Part shown: positions 36,596 to 45,606 of the stretch, one piece after another | Layout of the letters: the number at the start of each line of letters is the position of its first letter | How positions within the stretch are numbered: position 1 is the stretch's first letter | NCBI GenBank assembly: GCA_032122355.1 | Contig: JAUMCS010000038.1 | Span: forward strand, 23,497 to 87,496 | Origin: RFTU01 sp032122355 | Lineage (GTDB): Bacteria > Pseudomonadota > Gammaproteobacteria > Burkholderiales > Burkholderiaceae_C | Direction: 5' to 3' | Length of the DNA: 64,000 nucleotides | Made by a program: the position numbers and the translations under genes | The notes under the pieces: generated by a model | Database searches by the model: none | Seen by the model: only the letters and a program-made list of their open reading frames with translations | Told to the model about the DNA's origin: nothing

Positions 36596-37810
36596 ATGAC
36601 TCCTCATTTACCCATTTACCTGGATTACGGCGCCACGAATCCGGTTGACCCTAGAGTGGCTCAAGCGATGATTCCATGGCTCACTGAACACTTTGGCAAT
36701 CCTGCTTCGCGCAGCCATGCTTGGGGCTGGGAGGCCGAGCAAGCCGTTGAAAAAGCACGAGAAGAAGTTGCCCAGCTCATAGGCGCCGATCCACGTGAAA
36801 TTGTCTGGACCAGCGGCGCAACTGAAAGCAATAACTTGGCCATCAAAGGTGCGGCGCACTTTTATCAATCGCGTGGGCGTCATATCATCACTGTTAAAAC
36901 CGAGCACAAGGCTGTACTCGACACCGTACGTGAACTCGAACGTCAAGGCTTTGATGCCACTTATCTGGATGTACTACCCAACGGCTTAGTCGATCTCGAT
37001 GCGCTTACCGCTGCGATTCGCCCAGATACCATTTTGATCTCGGTGATGTTCGTCAATAATGAAATTGGCGTGATTCAAAACATACCGGCTATCGGTGCCT
37101 TATGCCGTGAGAAAGGTATCATCTTTCATGTGGATGCGGCACAAGCCACAGGAAAAGTCGCTATTGATATGCAAACCCTGCCCATTGATCTAATGAGCAT
37201 GGCATCTCATAAAACCTACGGGCCCAAAGGTATTGGGGCCCTGTATGTCAGACGTAAACCTCGTGTGCGTTTAGAAGCACAAATGCATGGTGGCGGCCAC
37301 GAGCGCGGTATGCGCTCAGGCACACTACCCACACATCAAATTGTCGGCATGGGCGAAGCTTTCCGTATTGCTCGGCTCGAAATGGATGCAGAAAATGCGC
37401 GCATCCGCCAACTTCAACAGCGTTTACTCAGTGGTTTGCAAGATATTGAACAAATCTTTATCAATGGCGATCTAGAACACAGAGTTCCCCACAATTTAAA
37501 TATCAGCTTCAATTATGTTGAAGGTGAGTCACTCATCATGGGTGTTAAAGAGCTGGCTGTGAGCTCTGGCTCAGCTTGTACCTCAGCCTCGCTAGAGCCT
37601 AGCTATGTTTTGCGTGCCTTGGGCCGTAGTGATGAGTTGGCTCACTCTAGCTTACGCATGACGATTGGCCGCTTCACTACTGAGCAAGAAATTGACACCG
37701 CCATCGCTTTATTGCAAGACCGAGTTGCGCGCTTGCGTGAACTCTCGCCGCTTTGGGAAATGTACAAAGACGGCATTGATCTTTCCCAAATTCAATGGGC
37801 AGCACATTAA
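36596..37810 (+). CDS. iscS: Cysteine desulfurase IscS
   Basis: 404 residues. PLP enzyme that releases sulfur from cysteine for Fe-S clusters and tRNA thiolation. PLP lysine is Lys206 in 'SMASHKTYGPKG', and the persulfide cysteine is Cys328 in 'SSGSACTSASLEPSYVL', the same positions as in the E. coli enzyme. It is 15 bases after iscR. Confidence 0.98.
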   Translation: MTPHLPIYLDYGATNPVDPRVAQAMIPWLTEHFGNPASRSHAWGWEAEQAVEKAREEVAQLIGADPREIVWTSGATESNNLAIKGAAHFYQSRGRHIITVKTEHKAVLDTVRELERQGFDATYLDVLPNGLVDLDALTAAIRPDTILISVMFVNNEIGVIQNIPAIGALCREKGIIFHVDAAQATGKVAIDMQTLPIDLMSMASHKTYGPKGIGALYVRRKPRVRLEAQMHGGGHERGMRSGTLPTHQIVGMGEAFRIARLEMDAENARIRQLQQRLLSGLQDIEQIFINGDLEHRVPHNLNISFNYVEGESLIMGVKELAVSSGSACTSASLEPSYVLRALGRSDELAHSSLRMTIGRFTTEQEIDTAIALLQDRVARLRELSPLWEMYKDGIDLSQIQWAAH

Positions 37811-37823
37811 TCGGAGAATACAA

Positions 37824-38234
37824 ATGGCTTACAGCGAAAAAGTAATTGACCACTACGAACACCCTCGCAATGTCGGCACCTTCGATAAAGGTGATGACAG
37901 CGTTGGCACCGGTATGGTCGGCGCGCCCGCTTGCGGCGACGTGATGAAATTGCAAATCAAAGTCAACCCCCAAACCGGATTGATTGAGGATGCCAAATTC
38001 AAAACTTATGGCTGTGGCTCTGCCATTGCTTCTAGCTCACTTGTGACCGAATGGGTTAAGGGTAAAAGTCTGGATGAAGCACTAGCCATCAAAAATACGC
38101 ATATTGCTCAAGAACTGGCTTTGCCGCCTGTCAAAATCCATTGCTCTATTTTGGCTGAAGATGCCATCAAAGCCGCCGTAGATGACTACAAAGCCAAAGC
38201 CAGTGCCAAAGTCACTGAGTTAAGCCCCTCTTAA
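37824..38234 (+). CDS. iscU: Fe-S scaffold protein IscU
   Basis: 136 residues from ATG 37824, with CGGAGA upstream. Cluster ligands Cys37, Cys64 and Cys107, plus Asp39; HscA-binding motif LPPVK at 100-104. Clusters are built here with sulfur from IscS and passed on with HscB/HscA help. Confidence 0.98.
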   Translation: MAYSEKVIDHYEHPRNVGTFDKGDDSVGTGMVGAPACGDVMKLQIKVNPQTGLIEDAKFKTYGCGSAIASSSLVTEWVKGKSLDEALAIKNTHIAQELALPPVKIHCSILAEDAIKAAVDDYKAKASAKVTELSPS

Positions 38235-38258
38235 TCACCAATTCACCAAACCCCTGCT

Positions 38259-38582
38259 ATGCCTGTTACCCTGACTGAAGCCGCCGCTAAACACGTCAGT
38301 CGCTATATCACACGCCGCGGCAAAGGTGTAGGCGTTCGACTGGGGGTAAAAACCACCGGTTGCTCTGGCCTGGCTTATAAACTTGAATATGCTGATGAAA
38401 TCGCACCCGAAGATCATGTGTTTGAAGACCATGGAGTGAAGGTTCTGGTAGACCCCAAAAGCCTTCCTTACATTGACGGCACTGAACTTGATTTTGTCCG
38501 CGAGGGCCTGAATGAGGGTTTCAAATTTCATAACCCTCGAGAAAAAGATCGCTGTGGTTGCGGAGAATCATTTCGTGTTTGA
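38259..38582 (+). CDS. iscA: A-type Fe-S carrier IscA
   Basis: 107 residues. Conserved Cys35 in 'TTGCSGLAY' and Cys99/Cys101 in 'DRCGCGESF' bind iron or a cluster for delivery to apo-proteins. It follows iscU by 24 bases in the isc operon. Confidence 0.97.
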   Translation: MPVTLTEAAAKHVSRYITRRGKGVGVRLGVKTTGCSGLAYKLEYADEIAPEDHVFEDHGVKVLVDPKSLPYIDGTELDFVREGLNEGFKFHNPREKDRCGCGESFRV

Positions 38583-38612
38583 GAAAGTAAGTCTGCTAAC
38601 TCTTTTACACCC

Positions 38613-39149
38613 ATGAACCTCACGGATGATGATTTCACCCTCATGGGTTTGCCTAGACGATTTGGCATCGACCAGCAGGCACTGGATCAACGCTGGCATC
38701 AAATGCAGCTGCATACACACCCCGACCGTTTTGCGGGTCAAGGGGCCGCAGCACAACGCATAGCGATGCAATGGTCGATGCGCATCAATGAGGCCTATCG
38801 CCGATTGCAACACCCCATTCAGCGTGCGGCCTACATTTGCAAACTCCATGGCATTGATATCGAGACCCAAGATAACACCCAGATGCCAAGAGAGTTTTTA
38901 ATGCAGCAAATGGCCTGGCGTGAAGCATTAGAGGAATCTAGTGAGCCTGCCGTCTTACAGGTCTTGCATCGAACTGTGGAGTCAGCCGCAAGCAATATCC
39001 ATGCTCTCGTAGAAAAACTCCTAGACATGGACTCTGATTTTACAAAGGCAGCCCAGCAAGTGCGGGCCTGGATGTTTATCGATAAATTTTTACAAGACCT
39101 TAATCAACGTCATACGGCGCTCACCGCCACTCAAACCCGTTTTCCTTAA
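38613..39149 (+). CDS. hscB: Fe-S cochaperone HscB
   Basis: 178 residues. J-domain with HPD at 36-38, and a C-terminal helical domain that binds IscU. It brings IscU to HscA and stimulates its ATPase. Placed between iscA and hscA as usual. Confidence 0.95.
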   Translation: MNLTDDDFTLMGLPRRFGIDQQALDQRWHQMQLHTHPDRFAGQGAAAQRIAMQWSMRINEAYRRLQHPIQRAAYICKLHGIDIETQDNTQMPREFLMQQMAWREALEESSEPAVLQVLHRTVESAASNIHALVEKLLDMDSDFTKAAQQVRAWMFIDKFLQDLNQRHTALTATQTRFP

Positions 39150-39162
39150 GGCCCACATCCGT

Positions 39163-41019
39163 ATGCCTCTACTACAAATATCCGAACCTGGACAAACACC
39201 CAACCCCCATGAACGCCGAATTGCAGCGGGCATTGATCTAGGCACCACCCATTCTTTAGTAGCCGCTGTTCGCAACGGTATAGCCGAATGCTTACCCGAC
39301 GAGCAAGGGCGCGTACTGTTGCCCTCTGCCGTTCGCTATACCCCTGAAGGTCGGACCCAAGTTGGTCATAGCGCACTTGAATATCAGGCCACTGATGCTG
39401 TGCAAACTTTTGTTTCCATCAAACGCTTTATGGGGCGCGCTGAGTCGGATATTCAACAACCCGCCCAGATTTCTTACGAACGGAAACACCAACCTGGCAC
39501 CTTGGCTTTTCATACCCGTGCGGGCGTGAAAACACCCGTTGAAATTTCCGCTGAAATTCTGGCCACACTCCGCTACCGTGCTGAGGATACCTTTAATTCA
39601 GATTTATGGGGTGCTGTCATCACAGTACCCGCCTATTTTGATGATGCCCAACGTCAGGCGACGAAAGACGCCGCCAAACTCGCCGGCATTGAAGTTTTGC
39701 GCCTCATCAATGAACCCACCGCTGCCGCTCTGGCCTATGGTTTAGACAACGCCAGTGAGGGGCTTTACGTTGTCTATGATTTAGGCGGAGGCACCTTTGA
39801 TGTTTCTATTTTGAAACTCACCAAAGGCGTTTTTGAAGTCATTGCCACAGGTGGGGATGCCGCTTTGGGAGGTGATGACATCGATGCAGCCATCGCTGCT
39901 TGGGCCATTGAACCCAGAACCATCACAAGCCTAAGCCCGCACGACCAACGGTCTGTGCTAATGGCTGCGCGGGCGGCTAAAGAAAGCCTGAGCAGCCATG
40001 ATACGGTGTTATACCGAGCTGAACTTGATGACCATGCCCTAGATCGTACGCTCAGCCACCATCAACTTGAAGTACTGGCTCAACCCTTGATTAACCGCAC
40101 CTTAGTTGCCCTTCAAACGGTTCTAGCAGATGCTCAGGTAATACCAAGCCAGGTATTGGGCGTGGTGATGGTAGGTGGCTCCACACGTATGCCGACTGTA
40201 CGCCGCGCCGTAGCCGAGTTCATGGGCCATGAGCCCCTCACCAATTTGAACCCAGATGAAGTCGTGGCTTTAGGCGCTGCTATTCAAGCCAATCAACTGG
40301 CCGGTAACATTGCAGACGGGGGTATTTTATTACTCGATGTGATTCCGCTATCGCTGGGCCTGGAAACCATGGGCGGGATTGTAGAGCGGGTTATAGAGCG
40401 CAACAGCACGATTCCGATTGCCAAAGCCCAAGAATTCACCACCTACCAAGATGGTCAAACCGCCATGGCCATTCATGTGGTGCAAGGTGAGCGTGATTTG
40501 GTGGCTGATTGCCGATCTCTGGCGCGCTTTGAGTTGCGTGGTATTCCGCCGATGGTTGCTGGGGCTGCCCGCATCCGCGTGACTTTTGAGGTGGATGCCG
40601 ATGGTTTGCTCCATGTCAGCGCCTTAGAAACCAACTCAGGTGTAGCTGCTACGATTGATGTCAAACCCAGCTATGGCCTAGCCGATGAAGACATTGCCCG
40701 TATGCTTCAAGAAGGCTTTTCCCATGCCAGAAAAGATGCCGATGCTCGCGTGCTAGCTGAGGCCCGGGTAGAGGCGGATCGAATGCTACTCGCCACACAA
40801 ACCGCCTTGCAAGCCGATGGCGACTTATTAACACCAGAGCAGCGACAACATATCGAAAGTTTATTAACCGAACTGCGTCAGGCCTATGAAAGCACCGACT
40901 CAAAAATCATTGATCTGGCGGTTGAAAAAGTCGCATACGGCACTGAAGCCTTTGCCGCTGAGCGCATGAATCGCAGCATCCAACGCGCCCTATCAGGCCG
41001 CGCTATTGATACCCTTTAA
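39163..41019 (+). CDS. hscA: Fe-S chaperone HscA
   Basis: 618 residues, a Hsp70-class ATPase specialised for IscU. N-terminal 'AAGIDLGTTHSLVA' (about 21-34), 'VYDLGGGTFDVSIL' and 'VVMVGGSTRMPTVRRAV' mark the nucleotide-binding domain; the substrate domain follows from about 390. It is 13 bases after hscB. Confidence 0.97.
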   Translation: MPLLQISEPGQTPNPHERRIAAGIDLGTTHSLVAAVRNGIAECLPDEQGRVLLPSAVRYTPEGRTQVGHSALEYQATDAVQTFVSIKRFMGRAESDIQQPAQISYERKHQPGTLAFHTRAGVKTPVEISAEILATLRYRAEDTFNSDLWGAVITVPAYFDDAQRQATKDAAKLAGIEVLRLINEPTAAALAYGLDNASEGLYVVYDLGGGTFDVSILKLTKGVFEVIATGGDAALGGDDIDAAIAAWAIEPRTITSLSPHDQRSVLMAARAAKESLSSHDTVLYRAELDDHALDRTLSHHQLEVLAQPLINRTLVALQTVLADAQVIPSQVLGVVMVGGSTRMPTVRRAVAEFMGHEPLTNLNPDEVVALGAAIQANQLAGNIADGGILLLDVIPLSLGLETMGGIVERVIERNSTIPIAKAQEFTTYQDGQTAMAIHVVQGERDLVADCRSLARFELRGIPPMVAGAARIRVTFEVDADGLLHVSALETNSGVAATIDVKPSYGLADEDIARMLQEGFSHARKDADARVLAEARVEADRMLLATQTALQADGDLLTPEQRQHIESLLTELRQAYESTDSKIIDLAVEKVAYGTEAFAAERMNRSIQRALSGRAIDTL

Positions 41020-41028
41020 TTCATCATC

Positions 41029-41367
41029 ATGCCTGTCATCAAAATTTTGCCCCATACACAATACTGCCCTCAAGGCACGCTGATCCATGCACCAGCAGGA
41101 ACCAGCATTTGCGATGCCCTGCTGGACCATGGCATTCCCATTGAACACGCCTGTGAAATGAGCTGTGCTTGCACCACTTGCCATGTGGTTGTGCGCCAGG
41201 GTTTTGATAGCCTAGGCGAGGCCGATGAAATAGAAGAAGATATGCTCGACAAAGCATGGGGGCTAGAATCTACTTCACGCCTATCTTGCCAAGCCATTTT
41301 GAGCGATGATGATATAACGATTGAAATACCCAAATACACACTCAATCATGCGCGTGAGAACCATTAA
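41029..41367 (+). CDS. fdx: ISC system [2Fe-2S] ferredoxin
   Basis: 112 residues. Ligands Cys42, Cys48, Cys51 and Cys87 follow the adrenodoxin-type spacing of Isc ferredoxin, which gives electrons during cluster assembly. Last gene of the isc block; no iscX is found after it. Confidence 0.96.
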   Translation: MPVIKILPHTQYCPQGTLIHAPAGTSICDALLDHGIPIEHACEMSCACTTCHVVVRQGFDSLGEADEIEEDMLDKAWGLESTSRLSCQAILSDDDITIEIPKYTLNHARENH

Positions 41368-41418
41368 AAAACGTCGCATCCATCGGCTCATACCATAACG
41401 GCTGATCGGCAAAATATC

Positions 41419-42483
41419 ATGGTTGTACTGGGCATAGAATCATCTTGCGATGAAACCGGTGTAGCGCTGGTTCAGTTAGAGGGTGAGCGAACACCTCGGC
41501 TCATCGGCGATGCCCTGCATTCACAAATTGACATGCATCGGGCTTATGGTGGAGTCGTGCCAGAGCTGGCCTCACGCGACCACATTCGGCGGATAGTGCC
41601 ACTCTTACATGAGGCCATGCATAAGGCTGCCTTGAAGTTAAGCCAAATTGATGTAATTGCCTACACACAAGGCCCAGGCTTGGCTGGTGCTTTACTAGTG
41701 GGATCAGGTTTTGCGCAAGCATTAGCACTAGCGTTGAATAAACCGGTTCTTCCGGTTCATCATCTCGAAGGTCATTTGCTCTCCCCGTTCTTATCAGCCG
41801 ATCCACCCACATTTCCGTTTGTAGCTTTACTGGTATCTGGCGGACATACTCAGCTCATGCGGATAGATGCTGTGGGTGCCTATACTCTATTAGGTGAAAC
41901 AATTGATGATGCTGCCGGTGAGGCATTTGACAAATGCGCAAAATTACTGGGGCTGGATTATCCAGGTGGAGCTGCCCTTTCCTCTTTAGCCGAAATGGGT
42001 AACTCCGAAGCCTATACTTTTCCGCGTCCCCTAGCTCACAGCGGTAATCTTGACTTTTCTTTTGCCGGCCTAAAAACCTCAGTTGCCACGAAAATTCGCC
42101 AGCTTGAGCAAGCACATGGGGATAAGCTACCTCCTTCAATTCGTGCAGATTTAGCTGCCTCAGCACAAGCAGCGATTACCGATATTCTCGTGCGCAAATC
42201 CATCAAAGCACTGGCGCAAACTCAGCTGCACCGATTGGTGGTTGCCGGTGGTGTGGGGGCCAACAAGCCTTTACGAGAGCAACTCAATCAAGCATGCGCC
42301 AAAATGCATGTTCGCGTACATTACCCCGAATGGCATTTATGCAGCGACAACGGCGCCATGATTGCATTGGCAGGTGCCATGCGCATACAGGCCGGTTGTG
42401 CCGCTTTGCAAACAAGTGGGGCCTTTTTAGTGCGCCCTCGCTGGGCACTTGATGCCACACTAGAAAGCCACCAAAACGCTTGA
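41419..42483 (+). CDS. tsaD: tRNA N6-threonylcarbamoyladenosine transferase TsaD
   Basis: 354 residues. Transfers threonylcarbamoyl to A37 of ANN-decoding tRNAs together with TsaB/TsaE. ASKHA-type fold with 'GIESSCDETGVAL' at the start and metal ligands in 'HHLEGHLLSPF' (about 114-124); 'FVALLVSGGHTQL' follows. Stands between the isc block and the tRNA-Pro gene. Confidence 0.96.
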   Translation: MVVLGIESSCDETGVALVQLEGERTPRLIGDALHSQIDMHRAYGGVVPELASRDHIRRIVPLLHEAMHKAALKLSQIDVIAYTQGPGLAGALLVGSGFAQALALALNKPVLPVHHLEGHLLSPFLSADPPTFPFVALLVSGGHTQLMRIDAVGAYTLLGETIDDAAGEAFDKCAKLLGLDYPGGAALSSLAEMGNSEAYTFPRPLAHSGNLDFSFAGLKTSVATKIRQLEQAHGDKLPPSIRADLAASAQAAITDILVRKSIKALAQTQLHRLVVAGGVGANKPLREQLNQACAKMHVRVHYPEWHLCSDNGAMIALAGAMRIQAGCAALQTSGAFLVRPRWALDATLESHQNA

Positions 42484-42543
42484 TGAGTAAAAAAATGATC
42501 GTCACTCTTGTAAGACTGAGCCCAAACCCGATCATTTAGGGTT

Positions 42544-42549
42544 TACAAT
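42544..42549 (+). promoter_or_regulatory. Possible -10 element of the tRNA-Pro gene
   Basis: TACAAT lies 9 bases before the tRNA 5' end. No good -35 box stands at 16-18 bases; upstream there is instead a 9-bp inverted repeat (42493-42501 and 42529-42537) with a 27-base loop. The promoter call is tentative. Confidence 0.3.
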
Positions 42550-42558
42550 AGTTGTTTT

Positions 42559-42638
<80 letters not shown>

Positions 42639-42648
42639 TTTTGCCAAC

Positions 42649-43302
42649 TCAATTCAGTGCAGCAAATACCCTAGCCGTAATTTCTGCCACGGATCCCACC
42701 CCACTGATGCGCCCATATTTTGGCGCACCTTGCTCGCCTGATTGCGCCCACTGCTCATAGTAGTCAACCAAGGGTTGCGTTTGGGTTTGATAAACCTGCA
42801 AGCGCTTGCGCACGGTTTCTTCCCTATCATCATCACGCTGAATCAGCGGCTCGCCGGTGAGGTCATCACAACCCTCAACTTTGGGCGGATTAAACACCGT
42901 GTGATAAGTTCGGCCTGATGCCGGATGCACACGCCGGCCACTCATGCGTTCAATAATGTGCGCATCAGGCACAGCGATTTCAAGCACTGCATCTAAGGCA
43001 ATACCGGCTTGTTTCAAGGCATGAGCCTGAGGTATGGTACGAGGAAATCCATCGAATAAAAATCCTTGGGCACAATCGGGTTGGGTAATACGCTCTTTAA
43101 CCAAACCGATGATGATGTCATCATTCACCAGCCCACCGGCATCCATGATTTTTTTGGCTTCTACGCCCAATGTTGTACCGGCTTTCACTGCCGCACGCAA
43201 CATATCACCCGTGGAAACCTGAGCAATACCGTAGTGTTGGCAAATCACTGCCGCTTGAGTGCCCTTACCAGCACCGGGAGCACCCAAAAGAATTATTCTC
43301 AT
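42649..43302 (-). CDS. adk: Adenylate kinase
   Basis: 217 residues, long (bacterial) form. P-loop 'LLGAPGAGKGTQA' at about 5-17, 'FDGFPRTIPQA' and the lid region 'RRVHPASGRTYHTVFNPPKV' without zinc cysteines. Interconverts AMP, ADP and ATP. It is transcribed towards the tRNA-Pro gene. Confidence 0.98.
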   Translation of the reverse strand: MRIILLGAPGAGKGTQAAVICQHYGIAQVSTGDMLRAAVKAGTTLGVEAKKIMDAGGLVNDDIIIGLVKERITQPDCAQGFLFDGFPRTIPQAHALKQAGIALDAVLEIAVPDAHIIERMSGRRVHPASGRTYHTVFNPPKVEGCDDLTGEPLIQRDDDREETVRKRLQVYQTQTQPLVDYYEQWAQSGEQGAPKYGRISGVGSVAEITARVFAALN

Positions 43303-43361
43303 GAAACCGATCCTTGAACAAAAAATCTGCGCCTAAGCCCAAAGCTTAACACGCACGTAAA

Positions 43362-44135
43362 TCAACTTGCGCCGTGAGCCAAATAGATCTGCCTGACCCG
43401 ATCCAAATCGGCGGGCGTATCTACACCTGGTGCCGCATGGGATTGAGCCACGTAAACCGCTATTTTAAACCCATGCCACAGCACACGCAGCTGTTCCAGC
43501 GATTCAATTTGCTCGAGCGGCGATACCCCCAACTGCGGGAAGCGTTTTAAAAACCCTACACGATAAGCATAAATACCCAGGTGGCGTAAGGGTGCCTGCA
43601 AGGGATAGGATACCATCGCTGCAGCGCCGGCATCGCGCCAATGGGGAATAGGAGCGCGGCTAAAGTACAATGCTCGCCCGTTTTGGTCACATACCACCTT
43701 CACCACATTGGCGCTAACAAATTCTTCCTCATTCGCTAAAGGATATGCAGCGGTACTCACCACACAGTCAGTATGCGTATTTAGCATCTGAGCGCAAGCA
43801 TCGATCAACGCAGGATCAATGAGCGGCTCATCACCCTGTACATTCACGACAATGTCATCATCGGGCAAACCCAGTACTCTGCAAGCTTGTGCCAAACGAT
43901 CGCTGCCACTGGGGTGATGGATATCCGTCATCACACTGGCAATATCATGCAAGGCACATACCTTAGCAATTTCAGGCGAGTCGGTCGCCACTACCACCTG
44001 ACAACACCGGCTTTGCTGAGCTTGTTGCGCCACCCGAACAACCATAGGCAAACCGGCAATATCTAACAACGGCTTACCAGGCAAACGCGTAGATGCCATA
44101 CGCGCAGGCACCAAGACATGAAAAGACACAGCCAC
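43362..44135 (-). CDS. kdsB: CMP-KDO synthetase
   Basis: 257 residues. 3-deoxy-manno-octulosonate cytidylyltransferase, activates KDO for lipopolysaccharide. 'VLVPARMASTRLPGKPLLDI' at the start and 'NVQGDEPLI' near residue 98 are diagnostic. It lies directly after the Trm112-like gene, with lpxK before, forming a lipid A/KDO group. Confidence 0.96.
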   Translation of the reverse strand: MAVSFHVLVPARMASTRLPGKPLLDIAGLPMVVRVAQQAQQSRCCQVVVATDSPEIAKVCALHDIASVMTDIHHPSGSDRLAQACRVLGLPDDDIVVNVQGDEPLIDPALIDACAQMLNTHTDCVVSTAAYPLANEEEFVSANVVKVVCDQNGRALYFSRAPIPHWRDAGAAAMVSYPLQAPLRHLGIYAYRVGFLKRFPQLGVSPLEQIESLEQLRVLWHGFKIAVYVAQSHAAPGVDTPADLDRVRQIYLAHGAS

Positions 44136-44140
44136 TCCTT

Positions 44141-44326
44141 TTAAGTATGATCAGGCAAAGGCTCGGCCTGCGAAGCCAGCATAACTGGAATTCCATCGCG
44201 AATAGGAAATGACAGACGATCAGCATGACACACCAAAGCAATAGGGTGCAGGGCATCGTCACGCCGAAGATCCAATGCACCCTTGCACAAGGGGCACACC
44301 AATATCTCTAACAGCCGATTATCCAT
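44141..44326 (-). CDS. Trm112-like zinc-ribbon protein (YcaR/UPF0434)
   Basis: 61 residues. 'LLEILVCPLCKGALDLRR' followed by a later Cys (ALVCHADRLSFPIRDGIPVML) is the Trm112/YcaR pattern. In proteobacteria this small gene commonly stands between lpxK and kdsB, as here; it overlaps lpxK by 8 bases. Function in this setting is not known. Confidence 0.9.
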   Translation of the reverse strand: MDNRLLEILVCPLCKGALDLRRDDALHPIALVCHADRLSFPIRDGIPVMLASQAEPLPDHT

Positions 44327-45425
44327 ACCGCTTCAACCTTTCATACAAAGTCTGCCAAAAAGCCAACTCTACCTCAAACTTGAGGGGCACAACCCAAATG
44401 CGGGGGCTTAAATGCATACAACCCTCGGCCTTAGAGCGCTCACACCACTTCACCGCATCTTTTTCCGTCATAACAATATCCGTTGCATGTTCAGGCCAAA
44501 CCCAATTCGCATAATCAAAATGGTCCGGCAAAGCCACCGCTTCTATTTGCAAACCATACTCACGCAAACTCTGAAAAAAACGTTCGGGCACGGCAATACC
44601 CGCCACGGCGTGAAGACATCGCCCACGTAAACTTTCCCAACCCCCAGCTGGAGCCTGATTAGGCATACCACACCAATCCTGCCAAAGCATAGGGGCGGCC
44701 ATACTGCGATAGCCCATAAAACCAGACCACCGACACGAAGCTACACCACCCGAATAGACAACCAAGCTGTTCAATGGCGGAGCTTCGCCAAGGGGCTCGC
44801 GCAGTGGCCCTGCGGGCAAACACCAGCCATTGCCCCAACCCCGCTCATCAACCACAATAATAGACAAATCGCGCGCCAGCCGGTAATGCTGCAAACCATC
44901 ATCGGCTATAACGACATTCACCTCGGGATGAGCCATAAGTAGAGCTTGCCGAGCGGCCACACGATCGCACCCCACCACCACCGGAGCACCCGTGCATCGA
45001 TAAATTAATAAAGGCTCATCCCCCACTTCATGAGCTCCACTTTGAGGGGTTAGAAAAAAAGGCGTGGGGTTTCTAGCTGCCTCGCTACCATAACCCCGAG
45101 AAATAACCCCGGGCTGATAGCCCTGGGCCTTGAGCCAATGCAACAGGGTCAAAGTCATGGGTGTTTTACCCGCCCCCCCTACGACCACATTACCCACCAC
45201 GATGGTGATCACAGAACGCTTTGAAAGGGCCATCGCCGCTTTAGCTAGATTGTCCCTTTGAAAAGTTTGGTAAGTCCGGTGAGATTTTTGTAGCAAGACA
45301 TACAAAATGGATAAAGGGTATAAAAGCCGAGCTAGAATCACTTGAGATTTACACCACCATACCCGCTCAATAGATTGAGCCATACTGTGGATAACTTTGT
45401 GAATAATATTGGGAAAATAGGGCAT
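44319..45425 (-). CDS. lpxK: Tetraacyldisaccharide 4'-kinase
   Basis: 368 residues; a second possible ATG at codon 15 (45383) would leave 354. Membrane-associated kinase phosphorylating the lipid A disaccharide. Walker A-like 'VVGNVVVGGAGKTPMTLTL' at about 75-93, and 'VVIADDGLQHYRLARD' as in the family. It precedes the Trm112-like gene and kdsB. Confidence 0.95.
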   Translation of the reverse strand: MPYFPNIIHKVIHSMAQSIERVWWCKSQVILARLLYPLSILYVLLQKSHRTYQTFQRDNLAKAAMALSKRSVITIVVGNVVVGGAGKTPMTLTLLHWLKAQGYQPGVISRGYGSEAARNPTPFFLTPQSGAHEVGDEPLLIYRCTGAPVVVGCDRVAARQALLMAHPEVNVVIADDGLQHYRLARDLSIIVVDERGWGNGWCLPAGPLREPLGEAPPLNSLVVYSGGVASCRWSGFMGYRSMAAPMLWQDWCGMPNQAPAGGWESLRGRCLHAVAGIAVPERFFQSLREYGLQIEAVALPDHFDYANWVWPEHATDIVMTEKDAVKWCERSKAEGCMHLSPRIWVVPLKFEVELAFWQTLYERLKRYG

Positions 45426-45606
45426 TTCGCTGATTTTAACTCAATCGATCAATCAAAAGACTCATCACACGGAAAAACACCATTATAAATCAATAGCTTA
45501 CAAATAACAATTTCATTTCCACTTAAACCGCAGCCCAATAAGCACATCAGCCGACCTGTGGAATACTGATTCATCCTGATAAATACACCGGCCTTGCAAT
45601 TGCCCC

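Noticed and set aside
42493..42537. 9-bp inverted repeat after tsaD as terminator
   Set aside because: The loop is 27 bases and the stem is AT-rich with no T-run, so stability as a terminator is doubtful.
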